The notes below the pieces were generated by a model. The model saw nothing but the letters and a program-made list of their open reading frames with translations. It was not told the DNA's origin and ran no database searches. A stretch of 64,000 nucleotides of DNA from Novosphingobium sediminis (lineage in GTDB: Bacteria > Pseudomonadota > Alphaproteobacteria > Sphingomonadales > Sphingomonadaceae). The stretch covers positions 203,370 to 267,369 of the forward strand of contig NZ_BJYR01000001.1 of the NCBI RefSeq assembly GCF_007991615.1, in the 5' to 3' direction. The translations under genes and the position numbers were made by a program. Of the stretch, positions 1 through 9,244 are shown piece after piece; the stretch's first letter is position 1, and each line of letters opens with the position of its first letter.

Positions 1-246
1 CTGATAGTTGCCTTCGTTGACCCCGTTGATGCGGTCGGCCAGACGCGTCATCGCGTCCGACTTGTCCTTCGCACCGGTGTCAGCAACATCCATGTTCGGG
101 AGCGGCGGGAATTGCTCACCGCCCATCGGCACCGGAACCGGTGCAGCCGAACCTTCGCCCGCCTTCATCGGACGCGCCACGCCGAACGACGGACGCATTG
201 CAGTGCTTCCCCCGCTGACTCCGGACTTGCGGCCAAATGCGCTCAT
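1..246 (-). CDS. cpaF: CpaF/TadA-type pilus assembly ATPase, N-terminal part (cut by window edge)
   Basis: The reverse strand is open from an ATG at 246 to the window edge (82 codons, no stop), preceded by an AGGGAAA ribosome site. The protein begins MSAFGRKSG and continues with a Pro/Ala-rich, disordered-looking leader containing RPSFGVARPMK. I recognise this as the N-terminus of sphingomonad CpaF, the secretion ATPase that powers Flp pilus assembly. The ATPase domain itself lies outside the window, so the call rests only on the leader. Three Flp pilin genes sit about 57 kb away at the other end of the window. Confidence 0.6.
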   Translation of the reverse strand, partial: MSAFGRKSGVSGGSTAMRPSFGVARPMKAGEGSAAPVPVPMGGEQFPPLPNMDVADTGAKDKSDAMTRLADRINGVNEGNYQ

Positions 247-400
247 GCAGATTTCCCTGTTCTCGTAACGGATGACTTGCACCGACAATGGTCAGCACGA
301 TCTTCCGATGCGTGGTGAATACCGCCGAAACCTTCAGGATTTCCTAAACAGATCCCGATTTCGCACAGACGGTGCGGCAGGAGGGGGGCGAGAGCGCCCG

Positions 401-1975
401 TCATACCAGCACATACTCCGGAAAGCCGGGCTTTGCGGCGTCCGGCCATGGGACATCCCAGCACTTGGCGGGTTCCCGGATCGGCACAATAGCCGGGTGG
501 GCGGGGCGAATCGCGCCGATCATCCGGTCATAAGGCGCGATGTAGGTGGAATAGCCGCCGGGCACGACGCCGTAGTAGCCGCAGTGCACTTCTGGCGCGC
601 GCGGCAGCAGGATGGCGCGGGCGGTTTCGCCGATTGGCACGACCAGCCCGATCAGGAAGACGCAGATTGCGATCCGGCGGGCGGCCTGCCCGTTCTGGTC
701 CTGCGCGTCCGGGGCCGAACGCAGCACGCCGGCCATGGCGATCGCGATGAAGGCGAGGGACGGGATCGAGACCCGCATCATGAAGTCGATCTTCTCGCCA
801 ACTCGGCCAAACGGCAGAACCAGCAGCATGACGACGCTGATGAGCAAAGTGACCCGGTCAAGGTTCCACGATCCGCGCGAGAGATAGAGGACGCACAGGA
901 ACGGCACGACCTCGAACAAGTAGAACAGGACATAGGCCTGCACGGGATAGTGCGAGGTGCCGCTGGGAACACCGCCGAGCCCGCTCGCCAGATAGAGCAG
1001 CGAGGGCAGGGCAAGCGCGACAGAAACGGCGGGCAGGAAGATGTCGGCGGGCCTGATCCGGCGAGCAAAAAGTTCGCCAAGCCCGGCTGCGATCACGAAC
1101 GGCACGATGCCGAGACCGCCCAGCGGCGACATCAGTGCCAGCGCGGGAACGAGGCTCAGCATAACCGCCAGCGGCATCTTGCCTGCTCGCCAGCTGAGGT
1201 AGAACGCTGCACCGATCCATCCGGCAAGCGCGTGCTGCGGAACCCAGTAGGCCAGCGTCACCACGGCGGTGTACTGCATCAGATCCCATTGCTCGAGGTG
1301 GACGAGCGCGCTGCCGCCGTAGATCAGCTGCCCGATGAGATCGAGGCCGCTGAAGCCGAGCACAAGCAGGAGGGTCAGCCAGGGGCGCACCACGCCGGCA
1401 AACAGCGGCGCGGCAAGCGCCACCACCGCCGTCAGCAGCGCGGCATCCTGCACCAGCAAGGCCAGCTGCGCGGCGTAGGAGCCGGCGATCTTTCCGACGA
1501 GCGCCGGCACAAGGTAGATACCGACCGGGCAGCGCAGCATCGTCGGCCCGGCATCGGTCTGGTAGGCCCAAGGCCACGGATGATTGACGAGATCGTTGAG
1601 CACCGCATAGCGCACCTGCCAATCGGTGTTCGCATAAACGAAGCGCCCTTCACCGCCGAGGATGAACAGGACGAGCGCGCCAGCGAACAGCAGACCGAAC
1701 GTGCGTGGCTGCACGGCGGCTTCACCGGTCCATCCCCGCAGCCGCCACAGCGCAGCGCAAAGCGCTGCCGAAAGGGTCGCCGCGGCGCCCATGGCGAGCG
1801 GTGAAAGCCCTAGCATGGCGAGCAGCAGCACCTGATCGAGCAGCAGGAAGCCGATGATGCCAAGCGCAAGGCTGCGGCTTTCCAGCAGAACACTGTGCGA
1901 CCGGGCCCGGTGAACGGGCGCCATCGCATCGCTTGCGGGGAAGGGTGGGTTCAGCATCCTCTCAGGGATACGCAC
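401..1975 (-). CDS. polytopic membrane protein, possible GT-C glycosyltransferase
   Basis: The predicted protein has 524 residues with about ten or more hydrophobic segments, starting around residue 37 (LALGIIGFLLLDQVLLLAML). A hydrophilic stretch with several Asp and Trp residues follows the third segment, and a soluble tail of about 60 residues closes the protein. This layout resembles GT-C enzymes that take a sugar from a polyprenyl phosphate carrier, but I see no diagnostic motif. The downstream-facing neighbours on the same strand are a methyltransferase and a polyprenyl-phosphate-type GT2, which makes an envelope glycan or lipid modification role plausible. An internal ATG 17 codons in could be the real start. 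Confidence 0.45.
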   Translation of the reverse strand: MRIPERMLNPPFPASDAMAPVHRARSHSVLLESRSLALGIIGFLLLDQVLLLAMLGLSPLAMGAAATLSAALCAALWRLRGWTGEAAVQPRTFGLLFAGALVLFILGGEGRFVYANTDWQVRYAVLNDLVNHPWPWAYQTDAGPTMLRCPVGIYLVPALVGKIAGSYAAQLALLVQDAALLTAVVALAAPLFAGVVRPWLTLLLVLGFSGLDLIGQLIYGGSALVHLEQWDLMQYTAVVTLAYWVPQHALAGWIGAAFYLSWRAGKMPLAVMLSLVPALALMSPLGGLGIVPFVIAAGLGELFARRIRPADIFLPAVSVALALPSLLYLASGLGGVPSGTSHYPVQAYVLFYLFEVVPFLCVLYLSRGSWNLDRVTLLISVVMLLVLPFGRVGEKIDFMMRVSIPSLAFIAIAMAGVLRSAPDAQDQNGQAARRIAICVFLIGLVVPIGETARAILLPRAPEVHCGYYGVVPGGYSTYIAPYDRMIGAIRPAHPAIVPIREPAKCWDVPWPDAAKPGFPEYVLV

Positions 1976-2034
1976 GAGCCCTCAAGGTATGGTTAACGCG
2001 CATCCACCTTGCGCAAGATCACGGCAGGTTCAGC

Positions 2035-2745
2035 TCAGCTTTCGACAAGGTGGTATTGTGCGCCCAGCGGCAGCCAGCCGAGGAAACGCTCGAGCGGGCT
2101 TAACACCTTGAGCGCGGGCGGAAAGAACAGGCAGAACGTGCGGCGCGTACGGACGAAGCCGGCTGCCACCATGCGCCGCCGCATTTCACCCGCGCCGATC
2201 AGCACTGCATCGCGGTCGAACTCGCAGCGGGCTACGGCAAGGCGGGTCAGCGGATTGAGCGGGTTGTGTTCGAACAGCACGATGACGCCATCGGGCCGCA
2301 GGACGCGGCGCAGCTCTGCCAGGATGGCGATGTGATGCTCGGCCGGGATGTGGTGGAACACGCAGGCGATGAACACGCAGTCGAGGCTGGCATCGGGCAG
2401 GGGAACCTTGAGCCCGTCATATGCGAGCGTGCGCACATTCGGGATCGCCTGCGTATCAACGAGATCGAGGCTGGCGCGCGAAACGTCGAGCGCGATGATT
2501 TCCGCATCGGGAAACGCTTCGTGCATCGGCGCCAGCGCGTTGCCGATCCCGGCGCCGAAATCCATGATCATGCGCGGCGAGCGCCCGCGGGCCTGCCACA
2601 GCTGCTTGACGTGCTCGATCTTGTAGCTGGCGAAATAGTCCAGCTCCGCTTCCGATACGCCGGTCGATTGGGCATGCTGGGCGCGGTAGTCCTGCGCGAC
2701 CTTGTCGAACTCGGCCGGGGCGTGCACCGGCATGGTCTCACCCAT
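2035..2745 (-). CDS. class I SAM-dependent methyltransferase
   Basis: The protein has 236 residues. Motif I is DFGAGIGN at about residue 61, followed by an acidic end of strand beta2 (IIALDVS) and a central HHIPAEHH segment typical of the Methyltransf_11/25 type. I chose the ATG at 2745 because it lies within an ATGGGTGA overlap of 8 bases with the end of the upstream glycosyltransferase gene and has an AAGGA site. A longer frame reading back to 2868 would add 41 residues of low-complexity sequence inside that gene. The methyl acceptor is unknown. Coupling to the GT2 suggests a sugar or isoprenoid-linked substrate. Confidence 0.75.
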   Translation of the reverse strand: MGETMPVHAPAEFDKVAQDYRAQHAQSTGVSEAELDYFASYKIEHVKQLWQARGRSPRMIMDFGAGIGNALAPMHEAFPDAEIIALDVSRASLDLVDTQAIPNVRTLAYDGLKVPLPDASLDCVFIACVFHHIPAEHHIAILAELRRVLRPDGVIVLFEHNPLNPLTRLAVARCEFDRDAVLIGAGEMRRRMVAAGFVRTRRTFCLFFPPALKVLSPLERFLGWLPLGAQYHLVES

Positions 2746-3793
2746 GAACGCGTTCCTTGATGGTATCGTGGAGCTGGTGGACGGCACTGCCGCGCGCACC
2801 GCGAACGCCGTGCACCTCGTCGATGATGTAGAGCGGTCGGCGCTTGGCTTCCATATACATGCGGCCAAGATATTCGCCCATGATGCCGAGGATCATCAGC
2901 TGGGTGGAGCCCAGGACGAGGATGATCGCCAGCGTCGAAGTCCAGCCGCTGATCGCATGGCCGCTGACCCACGCGCCCAGAACATAGGCCAGCATGAGCA
3001 TCGCTCCGATCCCGGCGCAGACCCCCATCCATGATGCGATGCGCAGGGGCGCAACCGAGAAGCTGGTTATCGCGTCGATCGCGAAGGAAATCATCTTGTG
3101 GAGCGGATACTTGGTCTCGCCCGCAAAGCGCGCGTCGCGATCATAGGGGAGGGCAACCTGCCGGAACCCGACCCAGCTCACCATGCCGCGCACGAACCGG
3201 TAGCGCTCCGGCATGGCCTGCAGCACATTGAGCACACGGCGGGTCATCAGGCGGAAATCGCCCGTATCGCGCGGGATATCGACATCGACCAGCCGGTCGA
3301 GCAGGCGGTAGAAGGCAGAGGCGGTCGCACGCTTGAACGCGGTCTCGCCGTCACGCTTGCGCCGCTGGCCATAGACGACATCGTGGCCGGCGCGGATGAG
3401 TTCGAGCATCGGGCCGATCAGTTCGGGGGGATCCTGCAGATCGGCGTCGAGCACGAAGATCAGCTCTCCAGCCGCCTGCGCGAGGCCCGCAGTCAGTGCC
3501 AACTGGTGCCCGTGATTGCGCGCAAGGTTGACGCAAAGGACGCGCGGATCGGCATCGGACAGCGCAACCATGCCCGCCCAGGTCGCATCGCGGGAGCCAT
3601 CGTTGACGAGCACAATCTCGAAATCATGCGCAAAATGGGGTTCGATCGCGGCGATCAGCCGGCGGTGCAGTTCCTGCAGCCCCTCGGCTTCGTTGTAGCA
3701 GGGCACGACGACGGAAAGCGCGGGGGCCTGCGCAGGGGAGTGCGCTGATCCGTGCAGCGCGGCTGCGGCATCGCGTCCGTGCTGTTCCACCAT
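2738..3793 (-). CDS. GT2 family glycosyltransferase, polyprenyl-phosphate (DPM1/GtrB-like) type
   Basis: The protein has 351 residues. The soluble GT-A domain starts near residue 28 with SVVVPCYNEAEGL, has the nucleotide/metal motif DADLQDPPE, and a QRRKRDGE segment. Two hydrophobic helices near residues 235-300 anchor the C-terminus. This is the architecture of enzymes that load a sugar from a nucleotide donor onto a polyprenyl phosphate at the inner membrane. The ATG at 3793 is preceded by AGGAGG at 7 bases. A TTG three bases upstream is too close to that site. The methyltransferase gene overlaps its 3' end, and the polytopic protein follows, suggesting one small operon. Confidence 0.85.
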   Translation of the reverse strand: MVEQHGRDAAAALHGSAHSPAQAPALSVVVPCYNEAEGLQELHRRLIAAIEPHFAHDFEIVLVNDGSRDATWAGMVALSDADPRVLCVNLARNHGHQLALTAGLAQAAGELIFVLDADLQDPPELIGPMLELIRAGHDVVYGQRRKRDGETAFKRATASAFYRLLDRLVDVDIPRDTGDFRLMTRRVLNVLQAMPERYRFVRGMVSWVGFRQVALPYDRDARFAGETKYPLHKMISFAIDAITSFSVAPLRIASWMGVCAGIGAMLMLAYVLGAWVSGHAISGWTSTLAIILVLGSTQLMILGIMGEYLGRMYMEAKRRPLYIIDEVHGVRGARGSAVHQLHDTIKERVHG

Positions 3794-3976
3794 CAAACTA
3801 CCTCCTGCAATGCGCGAATGGTACGCAAAGCTTGGTAAACAAGCCGTAAAGAAGCCTCAACGAGCCTTTGATGCAAGGCTGTCGCGTCGCCATGCCACTG
3901 ATTGTGGAACATGACCAGTATCGAGGGTTGCGCGTAAGGCCGCTTCCCGCAAAGAGGCTGGAACGGGGAGGGGCGA

Positions 3977-4879
3977 TTGCGCAACCAGACGAGAGACGGA
4001 CTGCTGCTCGCCCTTGGCGGTTTCGCATTCCTTTCGACCGGCGATACGCTGGTCAAGTCGATGACGGGGCTCTGGCCCGGACCGGCGATTGCAGCGCTGC
4101 GCTATGTCATCGGCACATTGGGCCTAAGCGCCTTGCTCTATTGGCGTGAAGGCTGGGGCGGTTTCCGCATGGAGCGGATGGGCTGGCATGCGGTGCGCGG
4201 GTTCGGCGTTGCGTTTTCGGCCACCACCTTCTTCACTGCCGTGCAGATCATGCCGATTGCGGAGGCAACTGCGATCTCCTTCACCAGCCCGATGGTGACG
4301 GCGCTGCTCGCTGCCGCGCTGATCGGCGAACCGATGCGACGCGAGACCTGGATTGCCAGCCTGGTGGCCTTTGCCGGCGTGCTGATCGTGCTGCGGCCCA
4401 ACTTTGCCGTGATCGGACCGGCGGCCATGCTCCCCCTGTTCGCGGCTGTTGGCATGGCGCTGCTCATCATTGGCAACCGGGCGGTGCTAGGCCGCGGCTC
4501 GGCGCTTTCCATGCAGGTCAACGTGGCGATCTTTGCCACGCTTTTCCTCGTTCTGTTCACGCTCATCGGCCATTTCAGCGGGATTGCCATGCTCCATGTC
4601 GGCCCGCCGCCGTGGAGCGTTGTCGCCAAGAGCGCGATAATCGCGGTTACGGGCAGCACCGCGCACGCGCTGATTTATTTTGCCACCTCGCGGATCGGCG
4701 CCGCCACCGTGGCCCCGATGACCTACTTCCAGCTCATCATGGCGGGCTTTTATGGCTGGCTGCTGTTTCACGAACAGCCCGATGCGACTGCGCTGCTCGG
4801 CGCGGGCATCATTATCAGCGCCGGGCTTTATTTGTGGCGTGCGGGCCAGATGAAAGACGAACCGCAAGGCACGGAATAG
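3977..4879 (+). CDS. DMT superfamily (EamA) transporter
   Basis: The protein has 300 residues, with about ten transmembrane helices arranged as two EamA repeats. The first repeat ends near a short loop at residue 135, and the second contains ATSRIGAATVAPMTYFQLIMA, a typical helix of the family. These are inner-membrane metabolite exporters or importers, and the substrate cannot be read from sequence. Translation appears to begin at TTG 3977, just after a strong GGGGAGGGG site. The gene is divergent from the glycosyltransferase operon across a 183-base gap in which I see no other gene. The HNH gene follows after 2 bases. Confidence 0.8.
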   Translation: MRNQTRDGLLLALGGFAFLSTGDTLVKSMTGLWPGPAIAALRYVIGTLGLSALLYWREGWGGFRMERMGWHAVRGFGVAFSATTFFTAVQIMPIAEATAISFTSPMVTALLAAALIGEPMRRETWIASLVAFAGVLIVLRPNFAVIGPAAMLPLFAAVGMALLIIGNRAVLGRGSALSMQVNVAIFATLFLVLFTLIGHFSGIAMLHVGPPPWSVVAKSAIIAVTGSTAHALIYFATSRIGAATVAPMTYFQLIMAGFYGWLLFHEQPDATALLGAGIIISAGLYLWRAGQMKDEPQGTE

Positions 4880-4881
4880 CC

Positions 4882-5151
4882 GTGGCGGAACACTGCTGGC
4901 TCTGCGAACGGCCGCTCGGGCGCAAGGTGGAATGGCACCATCCCGTGCCCAAGAGCCGGGGCGGGCGCGAGACGGTCGCGGTGCATCCGATCTGCCACCG
5001 CACGCTCCATGCGCAGTTCAGCAATGGCGAACTGGCGCGGATCGGCGCCGATGTTGTGGCCCTGCGGGCCGATCCGGTGGTCGCCAAATTCGTCGCCTGG
5101 GTGTCCGGCAAGCCGCCAGATTTCCACGCTCCGACAGCGAGGAAGCGTTAA
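4882..5151 (+). CDS. small HNH endonuclease-like protein
   Basis: The protein has 89 residues beginning at GTG 4882. It has CWLCERPLG near the N-terminus, then EWHHPVPKSRGG and PICHRTLH, which form a zinc-ribbon HNH arrangement (Cys pair, His-His, closing CxxxxxH). It follows the transporter gene by 2 bases. Its stop codon overlaps the stop of the convergent HAD gene. Single-domain HNH proteins of this size are widespread in alphaproteobacteria and their targets are mostly unknown. Nothing here links it to a restriction system. Confidence 0.75.
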   Translation: MAEHCWLCERPLGRKVEWHHPVPKSRGGRETVAVHPICHRTLHAQFSNGELARIGADVVALRADPVVAKFVAWVSGKPPDFHAPTARKR

Positions 5152-5990
5152 AGCAGGTCCAGCAGCGGCTGCAGACTGTCGAGCAGCACCGCCGCCCGGT
5201 CGCGCTCGGGAAGTTCGGTGCCCTTGGCCATGATCCCCGTCGCCATGCCGACAGAGAGCGCACCCACGGCATTGGCCATGCGCATTTCAAGCGCGGGATC
5301 GTCGCCAACGACGACCATCTGCTTCGCCGCGCTGCGCGGGAGGTTCATCAGCAGACGCGCGGTATCGAAGGCGACGCGCGAGGGCTTGCCGAGGATGCGC
5401 GGGCGCTTTCCGGTCATCGCCGTCAGCATCGCGTTAATCGGGTAGCTCGCGCCGATGGCGCGCCCATTGGCGGTGGCGAAGAACGGAACATTGCTTGCGG
5501 TAAGGAGCTTGGCGCCCTTCCACAGCGAATCGCAGGCGGCTTCGAGCGCGGGAAAATCAAACTCGCGGAACCAGCCGGTGTAAACGGCTTCAACGCCATC
5601 GGCCTCGTCGGACGGCCCCACTACATCTAGGCCGGCATCATCGAGCGGCGCGCGGCAGCCGGGGTTGCCCAGCACGCGGACCTTGCCGATGCCGGTGCGC
5701 TTCAGCCAGTCAGCCGTGGACGAAGAAGGCGTCAGCATCTGCGCGTCTTCCACCGGGAACCCGGCCTTGCGCAGCGATGCGGCATAGGCCGCTGGCGGCT
5801 TGGCGGTGCCATTGGTGAATACCACGAAGGGCGTGCCGCGTGCCTTCAGGGCTTCGAGCAGCGCGACGGCGTGGGGCAGGGCATTGTGGCCCCCGCTCTG
5901 CGCATCGCCGAGGGCAATCGTGCCGTCCATATCGAAGATGAAACCCGCGGCGTCCTTGAGCCGCGCGGCGTGTTCAGGGGAAATCGTCAC
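5148..5990 (-). CDS. HAD superfamily class IIA hydrolase (TIGR01459/NagD-like)
   Basis: The protein has 280 residues. The HAD nucleophile motif is FIFDMDGTIALG near residue 18, motif II is VVFTNGT, motif III falls at GKPSRVAF, and motif IV is VVGDDPALE. A class IIA cap domain lies between motifs II and III. Family members are phosphatases acting on small phosphorylated metabolites. The start overlaps the end of the carboxyltransferase gene by 4 bases, so translation is probably coupled to the carboxylase operon. That placement could mean it removes a phosphate from a pathway intermediate, but close homologues also occur as stand-alone housekeeping genes, so this is inference. Confidence 0.8.
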   Translation of the reverse strand: MTISPEHAARLKDAAGFIFDMDGTIALGDAQSGGHNALPHAVALLEALKARGTPFVVFTNGTAKPPAAYAASLRKAGFPVEDAQMLTPSSSTADWLKRTGIGKVRVLGNPGCRAPLDDAGLDVVGPSDEADGVEAVYTGWFREFDFPALEAACDSLWKGAKLLTASNVPFFATANGRAIGASYPINAMLTAMTGKRPRILGKPSRVAFDTARLLMNLPRSAAKQMVVVGDDPALEMRMANAVGALSVGMATGIMAKGTELPERDRAAVLLDSLQPLLDLL

Positions 5991-7459
5991 AGACTGGCTC
6001 CGGCATGAAGGGCAAGGCGGAACGAGCCGCGTTCGATGATGAGGTCGCGCGCGGTGGGCTTGGATGCGAGCTTCTTCAGCAGCGCAATCACCGGTGCAGC
6101 CTCGGGGGTGTAGGTGGCGCGCGAGGGGCCGGCGGCCAGCATCGCATCGACCTGTTCGGGCGGTATTACCGCGCGCAGGAGGAACTCCTCATCGGGCATG
6201 GCATGGCCGAACTGTTTGCGTAGATCACTGAGCGCGGGGAAGGTCGGCTCGTTTTCCAGTTCGCGCGCACGGGGCCGGTCCATAATCGCTGCGAGTACGG
6301 CCTTGTCGATCGGGGACGTCGGCTTGCCGAACTTGCCGAGGCAGTAGCGGATCACCTGATCGGAAACTTGCGCATAGCGGCGTTCGCCGATCACGTTGAA
6401 CAGCGCTTGGCTCATGACCATCTGCGGGAACGGCGTGACCATGATCGGATAGCCGAGTTCGGCGCGGACTTGTTCGGTTTCGGCGATCACGGCGGGAAGG
6501 CGGTCCGCAAGGCCGAGTTCGGCGAGCTGGCGCGCGGTGGTTGTCATCACGCCGCCTGCGATCTGGTGGCGGAGGAAGCTCGCGTCGAAGTTCTGCGGCT
6601 GCCCGAACGGCAGGTTTTCGGCAAGCGCGGTACGGTTCCAATAGGACGTCAGCTTAGCCAACGCGGCTCGATCGATATCGACAGTGTGGCCCGCCTCATC
6701 GAGATTGGCCAGCATCCGGTTCGCTTCGGGGAGCGACGAGCCGTCACCTGCCGCACCGATGCCGACATGGATCGCGGAAATGCCGAGTTTCGCGGCTTCG
6801 AGACTGGAGAGCATGCCTTGCCCGATCGTCGTGTGGGCGTGGATTTCAAGCGGGCGATTGCCAATGGCGGCCTTCACGGCGGGCACCAGCGTCCGCACGC
6901 GGTCAAGCGAAAGCAGGCCCGAAGGGTCCTTGATATAGAACAGGTCTATATCCGGGCTCTGGCCGACAGCTCGGGCGAAATCGGCGTAGAACTGGTCGGT
7001 GTGGAATTCCGAGAGCGTGAAGGTGAGCGCGCACATCACCTCGGCGCTGCCTTCTTCCTTCACCAGCCGCGCCGCTTCGATCACGGCGGGCACTTCATGC
7101 ATCGGATCGAGCAGCACGAAACGGCCGACGCCGTTTACCTGCAGCGCGCGGTAGACGAGGCGCATGAATTCAGGATCCGCCTGCTGCCAAGCGATGAAGC
7201 GCAGGCCGGTGGTGATGAATTGCAGTGGCGTCGTCGGCATCGCGGACGACATGCGGCGCAGGCGTTCCCACGGGTTGTTCTGGAAGTAGCGGACGGCCAC
7301 GGCCATGTGGCTCGACGAGGTGAAGTCGATGGCGCGGAAGCCGCAAGCCTCGGTCAGCGCGGCGGCCTGCAGCATGTGCGCTGTGTTGAGCCCGGTGGCG
7401 CCCCACAGGCTCTGGTTGCCATCGCGCATGGTCACGTCGACCAGCTTCAGGGTGGTCAT
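5987..7459 (-). CDS. biotin-dependent carboxyltransferase subunit (HMGL-like/oxaloacetate decarboxylase alpha type)
   Basis: The protein has 490 residues. The TIM-barrel carboxyltransferase begins with VDVTMRDGNQSLWGA, has IKDPSGLL where the family carries its carboxylated lysine, and the metal-binding HAHTT motif near residue 210. The C-terminal part matches the conserved carboxylase region (PFPQMVMSQALFNV). Biotin is carried on a separate protein, encoded two genes upstream in the operon. It transfers CO2 from carboxybiotin to an acceptor that sequence does not identify. Known relatives with this split layout include the acetovanillone carboxylases of Sphingobium and Rhodococcus as well as pyruvate carboxylases. 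It overlaps the biotin carboxylase gene by 4 bases. Confidence 0.8.
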   Translation of the reverse strand: MTTLKLVDVTMRDGNQSLWGATGLNTAHMLQAAALTEACGFRAIDFTSSSHMAVAVRYFQNNPWERLRRMSSAMPTTPLQFITTGLRFIAWQQADPEFMRLVYRALQVNGVGRFVLLDPMHEVPAVIEAARLVKEEGSAEVMCALTFTLSEFHTDQFYADFARAVGQSPDIDLFYIKDPSGLLSLDRVRTLVPAVKAAIGNRPLEIHAHTTIGQGMLSSLEAAKLGISAIHVGIGAAGDGSSLPEANRMLANLDEAGHTVDIDRAALAKLTSYWNRTALAENLPFGQPQNFDASFLRHQIAGGVMTTTARQLAELGLADRLPAVIAETEQVRAELGYPIMVTPFPQMVMSQALFNVIGERRYAQVSDQVIRYCLGKFGKPTSPIDKAVLAAIMDRPRARELENEPTFPALSDLRKQFGHAMPDEEFLLRAVIPPEQVDAMLAAGPSRATYTPEAAPVIALLKKLASKPTARDLIIERGSFRLALHAGASL

Positions 7460-8790
7460 TGGGCTAATCCTGTCAGGAAACCAGTGTCGACGCCGCCAAT
7501 CGCAAAGCGCGGATCGGCGGCGATGCGCGCGTGGAGCCCGGCAGTGGTCGGCACGCCTTCGATGCGAATGCTGGCCAGCGCCGCCTTGAGCCGCGCGACC
7601 GCTTCCTCACGGGTCGGCGCATGGACGATGAGCTTGCCGAGCAGGGAATCGTAGAATGGCGGAACCTCGCCGCCTGCCGCGATGTGGGTATCAACGCGAA
7701 TGCCGGGGCCGGCAGGCCATGCCGCGCGCGCAATGCGGCCGGGGGCGGGGCGGAAATCGGCTTCGGGGTCTTCGGCGTTGATGCGCACTTCGATGGCGTG
7801 GCCGAACGGGCGCACCATCGCCTGCGTCAACGTCAAGGGCTTGCCGGATGCCACCAGCAATTGCTGCTCGACGAGATCGACGCCGGTGATCGCCTCGGTA
7901 ACCGGATGCTCGACCTGAATGCGCGCGTTGAGCTCGAGAAAGTAGAACGAGAAGTCGGTCGCATCGACGAGGAACTCGGCAGTCCCGGCGCCGCAATAGC
8001 CGATATGCTGCGCGAGGCGGACCGCAGCGTCCTCGATACCGGCACGCGCTTCTGCTGGCATGGCGGGGGCGGGAGCCTCCTCGACCAGCTTCTGAAAGCG
8101 GCGCTGGATCGAGCAATCGCGTGTGCCAAGGTGGATGGCGCGGGTGCCATCACCGAGCAGTTGCACCTCGACGTGGCGGCCCTTGGCGACGAAGCGCTCG
8201 ACATAGACCGCGCTGTTGCCGAACGCGGCCTGTGCTTCGGCCTGCGCCATATCAAGCGCGGCATCGAGGTCTTCGGCGCGGTCGACGCGGCGCATGCCCT
8301 TGCCGCCGCCGCCGGAGACAGCCTTGAGCAGGAGCGGGTAGCCGGTCTGGCCCGCACGGACATGGACCGCCTCGCGCGTTGCTGCTTCACCGCCGGGAAG
8401 GACGGGGAGGCCTGCTTCGACCGCGAGAGCGCGGGCGGCGAGCTTGTCGCCCATTCCTTCGAGCGTCCTGATGTCAGGGCCAACGAAACGAATGCCCACC
8501 TCTGCAACCGCTTTTGCGAAAGTGGCGTTCTCGGAGAGGAAGCCGTAGCCGGGATGCACCGCATCGCAGTTTGCGCCGACCATCGCGGCGACGACCTGTT
8601 CGATCGCTAGGTAGCTCTGCGAGGAGGGGCCGGGGCCGAGAAGCACGGTCTCGTTTGCCATCAAGGCGGGTAGCGAGGCGGCATCGGCGCTGGAGACACC
8701 GAGCACCGTGGTGATCCCCATGGCTTTCGCCGTGCGGATCACGCGCAGGGCGATCTCGCCGCGGTTGGCTATGAACAATCGGCGGATCAT
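7456..8790 (-). CDS. biotin carboxylase subunit (AccC-like)
   Basis: The protein has 444 residues. It opens with RRLFIANRGEIALRVIRTA, followed by HPGYGFLSEN, the ATP-grasp glycine loop SGGGGKGMRRV, and the catalytic signature ELNARIQVEHPVTE. These belong to enzymes that carboxylate biotin using ATP and bicarbonate. It lies 4 bases after the carrier protein gene and overlaps the carboxyltransferase gene by 4 bases. It is therefore probably a dedicated partner of this operon rather than the fatty-acid AccC, and the accA gene near 54.3 kb is far away. It is slightly shorter at the C-terminus than pyruvate or propionyl carboxylase alpha chains and lacks a fused biotin domain. Confidence 0.85.
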   Translation of the reverse strand: MIRRLFIANRGEIALRVIRTAKAMGITTVLGVSSADAASLPALMANETVLLGPGPSSQSYLAIEQVVAAMVGANCDAVHPGYGFLSENATFAKAVAEVGIRFVGPDIRTLEGMGDKLAARALAVEAGLPVLPGGEAATREAVHVRAGQTGYPLLLKAVSGGGGKGMRRVDRAEDLDAALDMAQAEAQAAFGNSAVYVERFVAKGRHVEVQLLGDGTRAIHLGTRDCSIQRRFQKLVEEAPAPAMPAEARAGIEDAAVRLAQHIGYCGAGTAEFLVDATDFSFYFLELNARIQVEHPVTEAITGVDLVEQQLLVASGKPLTLTQAMVRPFGHAIEVRINAEDPEADFRPAPGRIARAAWPAGPGIRVDTHIAAGGEVPPFYDSLLGKLIVHAPTREEAVARLKAALASIRIEGVPTTAGLHARIAADPRFAIGGVDTGFLTGLAQ

Positions 8791-8794
8791 CGGC

Positions 8795-9244
8795 TCAGCT
8801 CAGCCTGATCAGCGGTTCGCCCTTGGCGACCATCGTCGCGTTGGGGACAAGGATTCCGGCGACGGTGCCTGCGCGCCCGGCGTGCACCGGGTTCATCAGC
8901 TTCATCGTCTCGACAATGCCGACGACCGTTTCTGGGCCGACTGCATCGCCGACCGCCACGAACGGCGGCGCACCGGGTTGCGGGGCGTGATAGAACGTGC
9001 CGGGTAGCGGCGCTGCCACGGCATCGGGATCGGCGCTATGCTCGGCATCGGCTGCAATGGCGGCCTCGGGCGCGCTCCCGGCCCATTGCCATTCCTGCGT
9101 CAGGCTCGTTTCCGCGCCATCGCCGCGCGCCAGGCGCAGGCGAAAGCGGCGGGTAGAGAGGTCCAGTTCTCGGTAGGGCGATGCCTCGATGATCGCCGCG
9201 ATTTCGGCGATGTCTTCGGCGGTAAGGGGGAGATCGTCGTTCAT
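8795..9244 (-). CDS. biotin carboxyl carrier protein
   Basis: The protein has 149 residues. The C-terminal biotinyl domain carries VETMKLMNPV, with Lys115 as the expected biotinylation site. The N-terminal 40 residues are helical and the linker is Ala/Pro-rich, as in AccB. Its start overlaps the stop of the Tm-1-like gene by 4 bases, and the biotin carboxylase gene follows after 4 bases. It would shuttle carboxybiotin between the two enzymes encoded downstream in this operon. Confidence 0.85.
   Translation of the reverse strand: MNDDLPLTAEDIAEIAAIIEASPYRELDLSTRRFRLRLARGDGAETSLTQEWQWAGSAPEAAIAADAEHSADPDAVAAPLPGTFYHAPQPGAPPFVAVGDAVGPETVVGIVETMKLMNPVHAGRAGTVAGILVPNATMVAKGEPLIRLS

Noticed and set aside
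272..1804. 510-codon open frame on the plus strand
   Set aside because: It is antisense to the polytopic membrane protein. Its product is low-complexity Arg/Gly/His-rich, as is usual for shadow frames in GC-rich genes.
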